Part shown: one piece after another, positions 1 to 9,010 of the stretch
Layout: every line of letters begins with the position of its first letter
Numbering within the stretch: position 1 is the stretch's first letter
Assembly (NCBI GenBank): GCA_002394535.1
Contig: DGUG01000096.1
Coordinates: 4,591 to 26,653, forward strand
Direction: 5' to 3'
DNA from: Lachnospiraceae bacterium UBA4316
Lineage (GTDB): Bacteria; Bacillota; Clostridia; Lachnospirales; Lachnospiraceae
DNA: 22,063 nt
Translations under genes and position numbers: made by a program
Notes under the pieces: model-generated
Databases searched by the model: none
Told to the model about the DNA's origin: nothing
Seen by the model: only the letters and a program-made list of their open reading frames with translations

Positions 1-26
1 CAGGGGTTCGATTCCCCTACGAGCTG
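1..26 (+). tRNA. 3' end of a tRNA gene (identity unknown, cut by window edge)
   Basis: Bases 2-6 (AGGGG) pair with 14-18 (CCCCT) around the seven-base loop TTCGATT, a standard T-arm. The next seven bases, ACGAGCT, would be the 3' acceptor strand, and G at 26 the discriminator base. No CCA is encoded after it (CTT follows), which is common in Clostridia, where CCA is added after transcription. The anticodon lies before the window, so the amino acid cannot be named. A tmRNA 3' end also has a T-arm and cannot be fully excluded. Confidence 0.8.
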
Positions 27-55
27 CTTACTGTATTATTTTACGAACGAAAGAG

Positions 56-89
56 CCTCAGGGTTGCATGGCAAACCTTGAGGTTTTTT
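56..89 (+). terminator. Rho-independent terminator after the tRNA
   Basis: CCTCAGGGTTGC at 56-67 pairs with GCAAACCTTGAGG at 71-83 around a three-base loop, with one G-T pair and one bulged A, and six T follow at 84-89. It closes the tRNA transcription unit just before sufC. No convincing -35/-10 pair was seen between it and sufC, so the sufC operon may rely on readthrough or on a weak promoter. Confidence 0.85.
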
Positions 90-128
90 GGAATAATGAC
101 ATAATTGATATCTGAAAGGCTAATTATA

Positions 129-851
129 ATGCTTAAATTGGAGAACATAACACTGAATCTTCCCGAGAAGGAAAATCTGCTCCGAAATGTCAGCCTGTCT
201 GTCAAACCGGGAAAACTTACGGTTATAACCGGCCCTAACGGCGGAGGCAAGACCAGCCTTGCCAAGATAATAGCCGGGCTATATGTGCCCACATCCGGAT
301 TTATATACCTTGACGAAGAAGATATTACAGAAATGTCCATTACAGACAGGGCAAAAAAGGGAATCGCATATGCTTTCCAGCAACCTGTCAGTTTCAAGGG
401 GATAAATGTCAAAACCCTTATGAGCATAGCCGCGGGCGGAGATATGTCTGAAATGCGAATGTGCCGTATTTTGGAAAAAGTCGGGCTGTGTGCAAGGGAC
501 TATATGAACAGGGAAATGGATTCACATCTTTCGGGCGGTGAGATGAAGAGGATAGAGATTGCCACTGTTCTTGCAAGAGGAGCAAAGTACATTGTATTTG
601 ACGAGCCCGAGGCCGGAATCGATTTGTGGAGTTTTACAAGCCTTATACAGGCCTTTGAGAGCCTGAAAGAAGATGATGATGTTGCGCTTCTGATTATTTC
701 CCATCAGGAAAGGATATTAAAAATTGCTGATGAGATTGTGGTCATAAGGGATGGTGTTGTTTCGGAAAGCGGAACAAAGGATCAGGTATTTCCGGCTCTT
801 ATGAAGAATAATACCGATAATTATTGCCCAAAGGGCAAGGAGATGTTTTGA
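129..851 (+). CDS. sufC: SufC-type Fe-S cluster assembly ATPase
   Basis: This 240-residue ABC ATPase should power Fe-S cluster assembly on the SUF scaffold in the cytosol. Visible motifs are the Walker A GPNGGGKT (35-42, Lys41), a Q-loop region near FQQP (83-86), the ABC signature LSGGE (134-138), Walker B YIVFDE (154-159) and the H-loop histidine at 192. DEPEAGIDLWSF resembles SufC rather than a transporter ATPase, and no membrane partner is nearby. The frame stays open to a TTG at 105, but the ATG at 129 is preferred: GAAAGG lies at 114-119 and the family begins with the MLKLENITL-like strand. The sufB-type gene follows one base after the stop, and its AAGGAG lies inside the end of this gene, so the two are probably translated together. 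Confidence 0.93.
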   Translation: MLKLENITLNLPEKENLLRNVSLSVKPGKLTVITGPNGGGKTSLAKIIAGLYVPTSGFIYLDEEDITEMSITDRAKKGIAYAFQQPVSFKGINVKTLMSIAAGGDMSEMRMCRILEKVGLCARDYMNREMDSHLSGGEMKRIEIATVLARGAKYIVFDEPEAGIDLWSFTSLIQAFESLKEDDDVALLIISHQERILKIADEIVVIRDGVVSESGTKDQVFPALMKNNTDNYCPKGKEMF

Positions 852-852
852 T

Positions 853-1773
853 ATGGACAAGATCACGGAAGAAATCCTTCGGGAGATAACCGATTGGGAC
901 GGAGTGTTCTCGGGCGCCTATTCCCTTCGCGAAAACGGAGAATGCATCAGTTTCCAAAACAGTGACCATATTCGTATAGTGAAGAAGGAAGACAAGCCGG
1001 GGATAGATATTTACATTTCCGACAAGGCACAGCAGGAAACGGTGTACATACCTGCCTGTGTCACCAAGAGCGACGTTCATGACCTTGTATATAACGATTT
1101 TCACGTGCAAAGCGGTGCGGATGTAACGATTGTTGCCGGATGCGGAGTACATACGGACGCGGAAGAAGGCTCAAATCATAACGGCATTCACAGATTTTTC
1201 CTTGAGAGAGGGTCCCATGTTGTGTATAAGGAAAAACACATAGGGATAGGCGAAGGAGGAGGAAAGCGTGTGATTGATCCGGTTACATACGCTGAACTTG
1301 ATGACGGGGCTGTGCTTGAGATGGAGACTCTGCAGTTAGGAGGAGTCAACGAGACTACCAGAGATACGACTGCAATCCTTAAGAAAAATGCAAGCCTGAT
1401 TATTCACGAGAGTATTATGACCGATAATGATGAGACAGCATCTACAAAGTTTTCGGTTGATATGGTGGGGGAAGATTCCAATGTGGATCTGATCTCCAGA
1501 AGTGTTGCGAAAGGTAACTCTTTCCAGGAATACTCTTCGGCTATTAACGGAAAATGCAGGTGCAAGGGACATTCCGAATGTGATGCGATACTTGTCGGCA
1601 ATGGAAGAGTCAATGCATCACCGGCTCTTAACGCTTCCTCGATTGATGCCAACCTCATTCACGAGGCTGCAATCGGAAAGATTGCGGGAGAGCAGATAAT
1701 TAAACTTATGACACTGGGGCTGACCGAAGAAGAGGCTGAGGAGAGGATAATAGCAGGTTTTTTGGGAGCATAG
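853..1773 (+). CDS. sufB: SufB/SufD-family scaffold protein (minimal SUF system)
   Basis: A 306-residue SufB/D-core protein, much shorter than E. coli SufB (about 495 residues). It carries the family's C-terminal half: a beta-helical core with NHNGIHRFFLERGS, then GKCRCKGHSECDAIL (Cys237, Cys243) and LIHEAAIGKI (His270, Glu271). The last two blocks match the regions that hold the essential Cys and Glu of E. coli SufB. The C-terminal LTEEEAEERIIAGFL is also typical. It should be the scaffold on which the SufC ATPase dimer helps build Fe-S clusters. No sufD, sufS or sufU follows; the next gene is rel. This is the two-gene SufBC arrangement of anaerobes, sometimes called SmsCB. The family is clear; the SufB rather than SufD label rests on the conserved Cys and His-Glu. 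Confidence 0.88.
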   Translation: MDKITEEILREITDWDGVFSGAYSLRENGECISFQNSDHIRIVKKEDKPGIDIYISDKAQQETVYIPACVTKSDVHDLVYNDFHVQSGADVTIVAGCGVHTDAEEGSNHNGIHRFFLERGSHVVYKEKHIGIGEGGGKRVIDPVTYAELDDGAVLEMETLQLGGVNETTRDTTAILKKNASLIIHESIMTDNDETASTKFSVDMVGEDSNVDLISRSVAKGNSFQEYSSAINGKCRCKGHSECDAILVGNGRVNASPALNASSIDANLIHEAAIGKIAGEQIIKLMTLGLTEEEAEERIIAGFLGA

Positions 1774-1778
1774 TATAA

Positions 1779-4067
1779 GTGGATGAAGGACATGTAACGG
1801 AACTTATACTTGATGACGGTGCGTTTACCGCCCTGTCTGAACATCAGAGCCCTGAACAGCTGTATCAGGAGCTTATTTCGCGTGTCAGAAAATATCATCC
1901 ATCCGATGATATATCTCTTATAGAAAAAGCATATAATCTTGCCAGCATGGCGCACAAAAACCAGCTCCGCAAATCCGGGGAGCCCTACATCATACACCCG
2001 CTTTCGGTTGCCATCATACTTGCTGAGCTTCAACTTGACAAGGAAACAATAGTGTCAGGCATTCTGCACGATGTTGTTGAGGATACGGTGATTACCGACG
2101 AGGAACTCCGGGACCAGTTCGGCAATTACGTGGCCCTTATCGTTGACGGCGTTACCAAACTCGAAAAGATCAGATATAACGGAGATAAGCTGGAATATCA
2201 GGCGGAAAATCTCAGGAAGATGTTCCTGGCAATGGCCAAGGATATCCGTGTCATAATGGTTAAGCTCGCCGACAGACTTCATAATATGAGGACTCTTCAG
2301 TATCAGCCGCCTGAGAGACAGGTTGAGATTGCAAGGGAAACAATGGATATATATGCGCCTCTTGCCCAGCGTCTCGGAATATCGAAGATGAAGGTTGAAC
2401 TGGATGATCTGTCACTTAAATATCTTGAGCCGGAGGTATATTACGATCTCGCGGACAAGATCAGTATACGCAAATCAGAACGGGAAAAATATGTATCGGA
2501 AATTGTGGAGGATGTTAAAAAACATATAACCAATGCAGGAATTGAAGCGACTTTTGACGGAAGAGTCAAGCATTTCATGTCGATCTACCGCAAGATGCTT
2601 AATCAGGATAAAACGCTTGATCAGATATATGATCTGTTTGCCGTAAGGATAATTGTTAATACTATACCGGACTGCTATGCGGCTCTCGGTGTAATACATG
2701 AGATGTATAAGCCCATTCCCGGAAGGTTCAAGGACTATATCGCCATGCCCAAGCCCAATATGTATCAGAGCCTTCATACGACTCTTATCGGGCCTTCGGG
2801 AAGACCATTTGAGATTCAGATCAGAACCAAGGAGATGCACAGAACAGCGGAATACGGTATCGCAGCCCATTGGAAATACAAGGAAAGCTCGGATGGCAAG
2901 AAGGTAGAGGAATCCGAGGCAGAGAAGATGAGCTGGCTAAGACAGATTCTCGACTGGCAGGTTAATCTGTCCGACAACAAGGAATTCCTTAATACTCTCA
3001 AATCAGACCTTGAACTGTACTCGGATACTGTATATTGTTTCACTCCAACGGGAGATGTAAAAACACTTCCGGCGGGTTCCAATCCCATCGATTTTGCGTA
3101 TGCCATCCATTCGGCAGTGGGAAACAGGATGATCGGTGCGCGTGTAAACGGTCAGCTTGCCACTATCAATTACAAAATACAAAACGGTGACCGTATCGAG
3201 ATCATAACAAGCCAGAACTCAAGAGGCCCGAGCAGGGACTGGCTTAATCTTGTCAAATCCAACCAGGCTAAAACAAAAATCAACCAGTGGTTCAAAAATG
3301 AACTGAAGGAAGATAATATCCAAAAAGGCCGGGAACTTATACTGGCGTATTGCAAAAGCAATTCCATAGATTCGGCACAGATAATGACGCCGCAGTACAT
3401 GAATGCGATAATGCAAAAGTACGGATTCCGTGACTGGGATGCGGTCTGTGCGGCTGTAGGCCACGGAGGACTTCGTGAGGGCGCCATCATCAACAGAATG
3501 AAGGAGTTGTATGACCGCGACCATCCGATTATAATGTCTGACGAGAAGATCGTCGAGGATATTAATGTAGCAGGCAACCATAAGAGACTCATGGTAAGGC
3601 GGGGCGGCGGAGTTGCTGTCCAGGGAACAGAGGATCTTGCGGTAAGGTTCAGTAAGTGCTGCAGTCCCATTCCGGGAGATGAAATTGTCGGATATGTGAC
3701 AAGAGGAAGAGGAGTTTCCATTCACAGGACGGATTGTGTTAATATCATTGCCCTTCCGGAAGATGAGAGAGCAAGGCTGATCGAAGCAGTATGGGAAAGA
3801 GAAGTCAGGGTATCGGACAATACCGAAAAGTTTGAAACGGGTATCCGTATATTTGCACAGGACAGGCACGGACTTCTGATGGATGTTACAAAGAATCTTA
3901 CGGAGCGTGGAGTATCTATACTGAACATGAACGTAAGAACAAGCAAACAGGGAACAGTGACGATAGAGCTTTCATTTTCGACCTCAGGTAAGGAAGAACT
4001 TAAGGACGTTGTTCAGAAACTTCGTGCAATCAACGGTATCATAGACATAGAAAGGACAGCCGGCTGA
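1779..4067 (+). CDS. rel: Bifunctional (p)ppGpp synthetase/hydrolase (Rel/SpoT family)
   Basis: A full-length 762-residue stringent-response enzyme that makes and degrades (p)ppGpp. In order: an HD hydrolase domain (IIHP 71-74, HD at 97-98, KLADRLHNMRTL 162-173), a synthetase domain (GRVKHFMSIYRK 261-272, RFKD 316-319, EIQIRT 345-350), a TGS domain (about 405-465), a conserved-cysteine region with KCCSPIPGDE, and a C-terminal ACT domain (about 690-762). The RxKD form of the synthetase motif is that of bifunctional enzymes; monofunctional RelA has ExDD. The start is GTG at 1779 with GGGAG ten bases upstream; no ATG in this frame is better placed. Its stop overlaps the next start by one base (TGATG), indicating translational coupling. 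apt, which often precedes rel in Firmicutes, is absent. Confidence 0.95.
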   Translation: MDEGHVTELILDDGAFTALSEHQSPEQLYQELISRVRKYHPSDDISLIEKAYNLASMAHKNQLRKSGEPYIIHPLSVAIILAELQLDKETIVSGILHDVVEDTVITDEELRDQFGNYVALIVDGVTKLEKIRYNGDKLEYQAENLRKMFLAMAKDIRVIMVKLADRLHNMRTLQYQPPERQVEIARETMDIYAPLAQRLGISKMKVELDDLSLKYLEPEVYYDLADKISIRKSEREKYVSEIVEDVKKHITNAGIEATFDGRVKHFMSIYRKMLNQDKTLDQIYDLFAVRIIVNTIPDCYAALGVIHEMYKPIPGRFKDYIAMPKPNMYQSLHTTLIGPSGRPFEIQIRTKEMHRTAEYGIAAHWKYKESSDGKKVEESEAEKMSWLRQILDWQVNLSDNKEFLNTLKSDLELYSDTVYCFTPTGDVKTLPAGSNPIDFAYAIHSAVGNRMIGARVNGQLATINYKIQNGDRIEIITSQNSRGPSRDWLNLVKSNQAKTKINQWFKNELKEDNIQKGRELILAYCKSNSIDSAQIMTPQYMNAIMQKYGFRDWDAVCAAVGHGGLREGAIINRMKELYDRDHPIIMSDEKIVEDINVAGNHKRLMVRRGGGVAVQGTEDLAVRFSKCCSPIPGDEIVGYVTRGRGVSIHRTDCVNIIALPEDERARLIEAVWEREVRVSDNTEKFETGIRIFAQDRHGLLMDVTKNLTERGVSILNMNVRTSKQGTVTIELSFSTSGKEELKDVVQKLRAINGIIDIERTAG

Positions 4068-4693
4068 TGGGAGATATAAAAGTAGGGCGCATGGTACTTG
4101 GCGCAGTAGAAACAAACTGTTACATAGTATACGACTGTGAAACGATGGAGACGGTTGTTATAGATCCGGCTAAGAACGGTTTATATGACAGGCTGACGGC
4201 AAAAGGATTCAGAATATCGGGAATACTCCTTACCCACGGGCATTTCGATCATATAATGGGATGCCATGAGCTGACGGAAAAATCAGGTGCAAAGCTGTAT
4301 GCTCTTTCGGCCGAAAAGGAGGTATGCAATAATTCGAATCTCAATGCATCTGATCAGATAAGACGCCCGTATACGGTTGATCCGGATGTACTTCTTAGCG
4401 ATGGAGAAGAGATCGAACTTGCCGGAATAAAGTTTACGGTTGTTGCAACTCCGGGTCATACAATCGGAAGCTGCTGCTATTATGTGAAAAGTGAAAAATG
4501 GCTGTTTTCGGGAGATACCCTGTTTTGTGGGTCCATAGGCAGAACAGATCTTCCGACGGGTAGCGGAGAGCAGATAATGCAGAGCGTTGAAATGCTTGCA
4601 CAAAGGTTTTCCGGTGATGTCAAAGTATATCCGGGACACGGCGATACGACGACAATGGCTGAAGAAATCGCACATAATCCGTTTCTTGCCTGA
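4067..4693 (+). CDS. Metallo-beta-lactamase-fold hydrolase, glyoxalase II-like
   Basis: A 208-residue single-domain cytosolic hydrolase. The metal ligands are visible: HGHFDH (His57, His59, Asp61, His62), His131 in TPGHTIGS, Asp150 in SGDTLF and His191 in YPGHGD. This pattern is that of small glyoxalase II-like hydrolases acting on thioesters such as S-lactoylglutathione analogues, but clostridial members mostly lack a proven substrate. It starts inside the stop of rel and ends five bases before hemZ. This rel-hydrolase-hemZ-hisS order recurs in Clostridia, so the position does not point to a specific partner. Fold and metal site are certain; substrate is not. Confidence 0.9.
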   Translation: MGDIKVGRMVLGAVETNCYIVYDCETMETVVIDPAKNGLYDRLTAKGFRISGILLTHGHFDHIMGCHELTEKSGAKLYALSAEKEVCNNSNLNASDQIRRPYTVDPDVLLSDGEEIELAGIKFTVVATPGHTIGSCCYYVKSEKWLFSGDTLFCGSIGRTDLPTGSGEQIMQSVEMLAQRFSGDVKVYPGHGDTTTMAEEIAHNPFLA

Positions 4694-4698
4694 ATGAT

Positions 4699-6132
4699 AT
4701 GAAAGTACTTCTTAACAGTTCCGGATTTTCTTATGATGTTCATTCTCTTGTCAAAGCCTTCTATCCGGAAGAAGATGTAAGCATTGCGGATGATGCGGAG
4801 AATTATGATATAAGCGTCCTTATTACGGACGAAAAAATAGTTGTCGGTGCGCCCAAACTCGGATTTGCAGGTCAAAGGGAGAAATGTATATCCGTCAGAG
4901 AACGTCCTGCGATAAAGAATGACCTGAAACACACGCTCTATGAGGTATTATCTCATGTGACGAAAAAGAGCCTTCCATGGGGAACCATGACCGGTATAAG
5001 GCCCGTTAAGGTTCCTATGAAGATGATCAGGGAAGGCGCATCGGATCAACAGATAGCAGACTATATGAAGTCCGTATATTTATGCTCGGACGAGAAGATA
5101 AGCCTTGCGACTTCGGTTGCGCACAGAGAACATGAAGTCCTAAAGAGCCTTAACAAGGAGGGATTCAGTCTGTATGTGGGAATTCCGTTTTGTCCCACCA
5201 CATGCCTTTACTGTTCCTTCACCTCGTATCCCATCGCATCCTGGGCAGGCAGAGTAGATGAATACCTTAGAGCATTAAAGCGGGAGATTGATTTTTTCGC
5301 GGAGTATTACAGTGGCAGATGTCCCGACAGTGTTTATATAGGCGGTGGCACCCCCACAACTTTGTCGGCAGAACAGTTAAATGATCTCATCGGATATATA
5401 AGGGGTGCATTTGATTGCTCACTTTTACGGGAGTTTACCGTTGAAGCGGGTCGTCCTGACAGTATTACCGGCAAGAAACTTGAGACGCTGCGTGATTCCG
5501 GGGTTACACGTATTTCCATTAATCCGCAGACTATGAATGATAAGACTCTTAAGGTTATCGGCAGAAGCCATTCCACACAGGATGTGTACAGGGCCTTTGA
5601 GTCGGCAAGATCGGCGGGATTTACGAACATCAACACCGATCTGATACTGGGCCTTCCGGGAGAAGATGAAGAGGATGTGTCAAATACTTTTAAAAAGATA
5701 TGCGACCTTAATCCCGACAGCATTACAGTCCATTCCATGGCCATAAAGAGAGCGGCAAATATGCACCGCTATCTGGAAGAACACAAGGATATTAAAAGCA
5801 TCAATACACCGGGTATTATGGATATAGCCGATAAGAGTGCAAGATCACTGGGTCTTATTCCGTATTATCTGTACCGGCAGAAGAACATGGCGGGTAACTT
5901 TGAGAATGTGGGATATGCAAGGGAAGGGTGCTTTGGAATATACAATATCGTTATCATGGAAGAAGTAACGGATATTGCCGCAGCCGGTGCGGGAACCATA
6001 TCAAAGAGGGTTTTCTCCGACGGACGAATCGAGCGGTGCGATAACGTCAAGGACGTTTCGCTGTATATAGACAGGATCGACGAGATGATCGACAAAAAAA
6101 GAAAACTATTTGTACATGAAAAGGGGAATTGA
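4699..6132 (+). CDS. hemZ: Radical SAM protein of the HemZ family (coproporphyrinogen dehydrogenase-like)
   Basis: A 477-residue protein with a poorly characterised N-terminal region of about 155 residues, then a radical SAM domain with the cluster motif CPTTCLYC (Cys165, Cys169, Cys172), the SAM-binding GGGTPTTL and later LILGLPGE, as in HemN/HemW/HemZ. Annotation pipelines call it oxygen-independent coproporphyrinogen III dehydrogenase HemZ. The extra residues of genuine HemN are not evident, and no other haem genes are present, so a haem-handling or unrelated radical role is equally possible. The ATG at 4699 has no clear Shine-Dalgarno sequence, so translation may depend on coupling to the hydrolase whose stop lies five bases upstream. 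Its own stop is one base before hisS. Confidence 0.85.
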   Translation: MKVLLNSSGFSYDVHSLVKAFYPEEDVSIADDAENYDISVLITDEKIVVGAPKLGFAGQREKCISVRERPAIKNDLKHTLYEVLSHVTKKSLPWGTMTGIRPVKVPMKMIREGASDQQIADYMKSVYLCSDEKISLATSVAHREHEVLKSLNKEGFSLYVGIPFCPTTCLYCSFTSYPIASWAGRVDEYLRALKREIDFFAEYYSGRCPDSVYIGGGTPTTLSAEQLNDLIGYIRGAFDCSLLREFTVEAGRPDSITGKKLETLRDSGVTRISINPQTMNDKTLKVIGRSHSTQDVYRAFESARSAGFTNINTDLILGLPGEDEEDVSNTFKKICDLNPDSITVHSMAIKRAANMHRYLEEHKDIKSINTPGIMDIADKSARSLGLIPYYLYRQKNMAGNFENVGYAREGCFGIYNIVIMEEVTDIAAAGAGTISKRVFSDGRIERCDNVKDVSLYIDRIDEMIDKKRKLFVHEKGN

Positions 6133-6133
6133 A

Positions 6134-7402
6134 ATGGCACTTATCAAAAAACCTGTAACCGGAATGAAGGATATACTTCCCAATGAGATGCGTATACGAG
6201 ACTATGTTACTCAGCTTGTAAAGGATACATATCAGACATTCGGATTTACCCCGATTGAAACACCGGCCGTAGAGCATATAGAGAATCTCCTGAGCAAACA
6301 GGGGGGAGAAAACGAAAAATTAATATTTAAGATATTAAAAAGAGGTGAAAAGCTTGTCCTTGGTCCGGATACAAAAGAGGAGGAACTTGCGGATTCAGGG
6401 CTTCGTTACGACCTGACCCTTCCGCTTTCAAGATTCTATTCAGCACATGCGGCAGAACTTCCGGCTCCCTTTAAAGCTCTTCAGATAGGGCCTGTTTGGC
6501 GCGCCGACCGTCCGCAGAAGGGAAGATTCCGCCAGTTTGTACAGTGTGATATAGATATACTCGGGGACCCTACCAATCTTGCGGAGATAGAACTTATTAC
6601 GGCAACGACAACACTTCTTGGAAAACTTGATTTTAAGGATTTTACGGTAAGGATCAATGACCGCAGGATACTTAGGGCAATGGCGGAAAGCTCCGGATTT
6701 GATGAAAAAGATCTTGATAATGTGTTTATAATTCTCGACAAAATGGACAAGATAGGCACGGAAGGTGTAAGGGAAGAACTAATATCCGGAGGTTATGAAA
6801 AGACGTGCGTTGATAAATACATCAGCCTGTTTGAGGGCGATGTAAACGGGGTATCCTACCTGAACGAGCTTTCACAAAAAATCGGCGGATTCATCGAAGA
6901 TGGTGCGATAAGCGGCCTTACCGGCATAATGGAAAGCGTTGAAAAAGTTAAAAATGCGGATTTTAACATAATTTTTGACCCGACTCTGGTTCGGGGAATG
7001 TCTTATTATACGGGCGCGATTTTTGAGATAACGATGAATGAATTCGGATCGAGCGTGGCAGGAGGCGGAAGATATGATGAGATGATAGGCAGGTTTACCG
7101 GAAATAAAGTCTGTGCCTGCGGTTTCTCCATCGGTTTCGAGCGTATTATAACGATCCTTCTTGACAAAGGATTTACTCCGGCGGGAGCGGGAGAAAAATA
7201 TGCCTTCCTGATAGAAAAAGGTGCATCAAGTGATTTTACCGCCCGGGTGATCAGGGAAGCTTCAAAACTCCGTGGAACGGGAGCATGTGTTCTTGTATCC
7301 ATGATGAATAAGAACAAGAAGTTTCAGAAGGAACAACTTGAAAAAGAAGGCTTTGCATTGGATAATATAAGGGAATTCTATCATTCCGAGTTTAAGAATT
7401 GA
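6134..7402 (+). CDS. hisS: Histidyl-tRNA synthetase
   Basis: A 422-residue class II synthetase that charges tRNA-His. Motif 2 is in GPVWRADRPQKGRFRQF (Arg123), the histidine-specific signature in LVRGMSYYTGA (Arg287), and motif 3 in GGGRYDEMIGRF, with a short C-terminal anticodon-binding domain. Length matches the family (E. coli 424). The frame opens at 6110 inside hemZ, but the ATG at 6134 is the start: AAGGGG sits just upstream at 6121-6126 and the family begins with a short stretch before the GMKDILP-like motif. The start lies one base after the hemZ stop, so no room exists for a T-box leader. aspS, which often follows hisS in Firmicutes, is absent. Confidence 0.96.
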   Translation: MALIKKPVTGMKDILPNEMRIRDYVTQLVKDTYQTFGFTPIETPAVEHIENLLSKQGGENEKLIFKILKRGEKLVLGPDTKEEELADSGLRYDLTLPLSRFYSAHAAELPAPFKALQIGPVWRADRPQKGRFRQFVQCDIDILGDPTNLAEIELITATTTLLGKLDFKDFTVRINDRRILRAMAESSGFDEKDLDNVFIILDKMDKIGTEGVREELISGGYEKTCVDKYISLFEGDVNGVSYLNELSQKIGGFIEDGAISGLTGIMESVEKVKNADFNIIFDPTLVRGMSYYTGAIFEITMNEFGSSVAGGGRYDEMIGRFTGNKVCACGFSIGFERIITILLDKGFTPAGAGEKYAFLIEKGASSDFTARVIREASKLRGTGACVLVSMMNKNKKFQKEQLEKEGFALDNIREFYHSEFKN

Positions 7403-7428
7403 CGCATATGTTTTAATACGGAGGTTGT

Positions 7429-9009
7429 ATGAAATATTGTAGAAAATGCGGGATGCTGCTTGAGGATACGCATTTAAACTGTATAAGATGCGGTGCTGAT
7501 GTAACCAAGGCAGAAAACGTGTCGATGTATCCGATAGAAGTTATGGAAACACTGGAGCAGGAAAGCCAGCGCAAGAAGGCCTCGGGCAAGATCGTTGCCA
7601 TGATAATAGGACTTGTAGCTGTTCTTGTCGGCCTCGTTCTCTTTTTTATGAACGGATTGGGTGGCGCAGGCTTAGCCCTGCCTCAAACGGGCATAAAAAG
7701 TGAAACCGGGGAAGTCGATACTGCGAAAGCGGAACCGGCGGTTGAGGAGTTACCTGAAGAAGAAGCAGAGCCTGTTAATGATCCGACGCCGACACCCGAA
7801 CCGACGCCGGAGCCTTCATCAAAGGAAGTCAAGGACAGCAAGGGAACATATTATGATTATGTGACCGAGGCTGATGAAGCGGGAAATGTGATTCTGACAA
7901 CAGTTCTTCCGAAAGAGCTTTCAACAAGGGAGTTATATACAGATTATGAAGTATATGATGACCGTTATCCGTTTTCCATAAACTTTACCGCGGCTGATCA
8001 GGACAATGCGGTAAGATTTACATATCTGTCCCCTAAGAGGTTGTGGTACAAGGTCAGTGAGACCGGTAAGGGACGCAGCGATGAGATGGATATGACCAAC
8101 TACATGACGTATTTTAAGTATGACGGAGATAAGAGTTATCTTGAGCCGCTTCTTAAGCAAAGTTATCCCGGTGCGAAATTCGAGATCGTAAACGAGTATG
8201 ATGTTTCGCAAAAAGCTGTTTCGAGGATCGAAGAGCTTGCAAAAGCCAAAAACAAAGAGCTTTTCGGTGACATCGGTGATTATGGGCATATCGGCGAGAA
8301 TACCACATATGCGAACATGGATTATGAAAGTTCCGCCAAGGTTTATGAATATGAAATTACACTCAAGGATAAGAATATTTTGTATTGCAAGTATTACATT
8401 CCCACGATAGCACTTAATCTTATGTATGCCAATTCGGATTCAAATGACCGGGGAAATCTCACGGAGTGGTATAATCTTGCGATCCTGTGTTTTGAGAGCG
8501 GAAACATTGACGATTATGATGATTATTCAGAGGCTTTTGATATATTTGCAGCCAATACGATACCTACGGATCTGTTCATGTATATATCCGAGAGCTACGG
8601 CAAAGAGATACAAAAGGGGATAGAAGAAGGAGTTCCGGTAGATCCGCTTGATAAAGTAAAGCTTGCAAAGTACGGAAATGAATACAGTGGGGATGCTAAA
8701 CCGGACGAATTTGATACAGGCGTACTCGACGTTTTAAGATCTGCCGGAGCCCTGACTTTCTCGGGAACAAATGTCACACTGTATTCTACAAAAAATAATA
8801 AGGTTGCCTTTTTTGACAAGGCAGCGGGACGCATTTTCTTCTCTCCCGAGGAGGATGAATATCCGGGAGATGAATATGAAGAGCTGAAGTTGTCCGAAGC
8901 TGATACCGAAAGTAATGATACAGCGGACAAAGAGCCGGAGGCAGCAGAGGATGAGAGTAAGACGGAGGATAAACCCAAGTCGAAACCAAAACAGAGCGGG
9001 GTAGAGTAA
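7429..9009 (+). CDS. Zinc-ribbon membrane-anchored protein of unknown function
   Basis: This 526-residue protein is not assigned to a characterised family. It begins with a compact zinc ribbon, CxxC-N10-CxxC (Cys4, Cys7, Cys18, Cys21), followed by a basic stretch and one membrane helix at about 54-75. A low-complexity linker rich in Glu, Pro and Thr (about 95-132, TPTPEPTPEP) then leads to a large domain predicted to be outside the membrane, rich in Tyr and Asp, and an acidic/lysine-rich tail. The topology suggests a cytoplasmic ribbon joined to an extracellular domain, possibly for sensing or envelope tasks. There is no signal-peptidase or sortase motif. GGAGG precedes the ATG. The next gene, also zinc-ribbon and membrane-anchored, starts two bases after the stop, which suggests a joint function. 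Confidence 0.8.
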   Translation: MKYCRKCGMLLEDTHLNCIRCGADVTKAENVSMYPIEVMETLEQESQRKKASGKIVAMIIGLVAVLVGLVLFFMNGLGGAGLALPQTGIKSETGEVDTAKAEPAVEELPEEEAEPVNDPTPTPEPTPEPSSKEVKDSKGTYYDYVTEADEAGNVILTTVLPKELSTRELYTDYEVYDDRYPFSINFTAADQDNAVRFTYLSPKRLWYKVSETGKGRSDEMDMTNYMTYFKYDGDKSYLEPLLKQSYPGAKFEIVNEYDVSQKAVSRIEELAKAKNKELFGDIGDYGHIGENTTYANMDYESSAKVYEYEITLKDKNILYCKYYIPTIALNLMYANSDSNDRGNLTEWYNLAILCFESGNIDDYDDYSEAFDIFAANTIPTDLFMYISESYGKEIQKGIEEGVPVDPLDKVKLAKYGNEYSGDAKPDEFDTGVLDVLRSAGALTFSGTNVTLYSTKNNKVAFFDKAAGRIFFSPEEDEYPGDEYEELKLSEADTESNDTADKEPEAAEDESKTEDKPKSKPKQSGVE

Positions 9010-9010
9010 A

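Noticed and set aside
105..128. TTG start for sufC at 105
   Set aside because: No ribosome site fits it, and the ATG at 129 has one and matches the family's N-terminus.
3170..3869. Two long open frames on the minus strand (183 and 216 codons)
   Set aside because: They lie antisense to the rel gene, whose TGS and C-terminal domains are clear on the + strand; no ribosome site or family motif was seen in them.
7381..7428. T-box or other leader around hisS and the following gene
   Set aside because: hisS starts one base after hemZ, and only 26 bases separate it from the next gene; there is no room or structure for such an element.
7780..7815. TPTPEPTPEP stretch as a sortase or surface-anchoring signal
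   Set aside because: It lies just after the N-terminal helix, there is no LPxTG motif, and the run is better read as a flexible linker.
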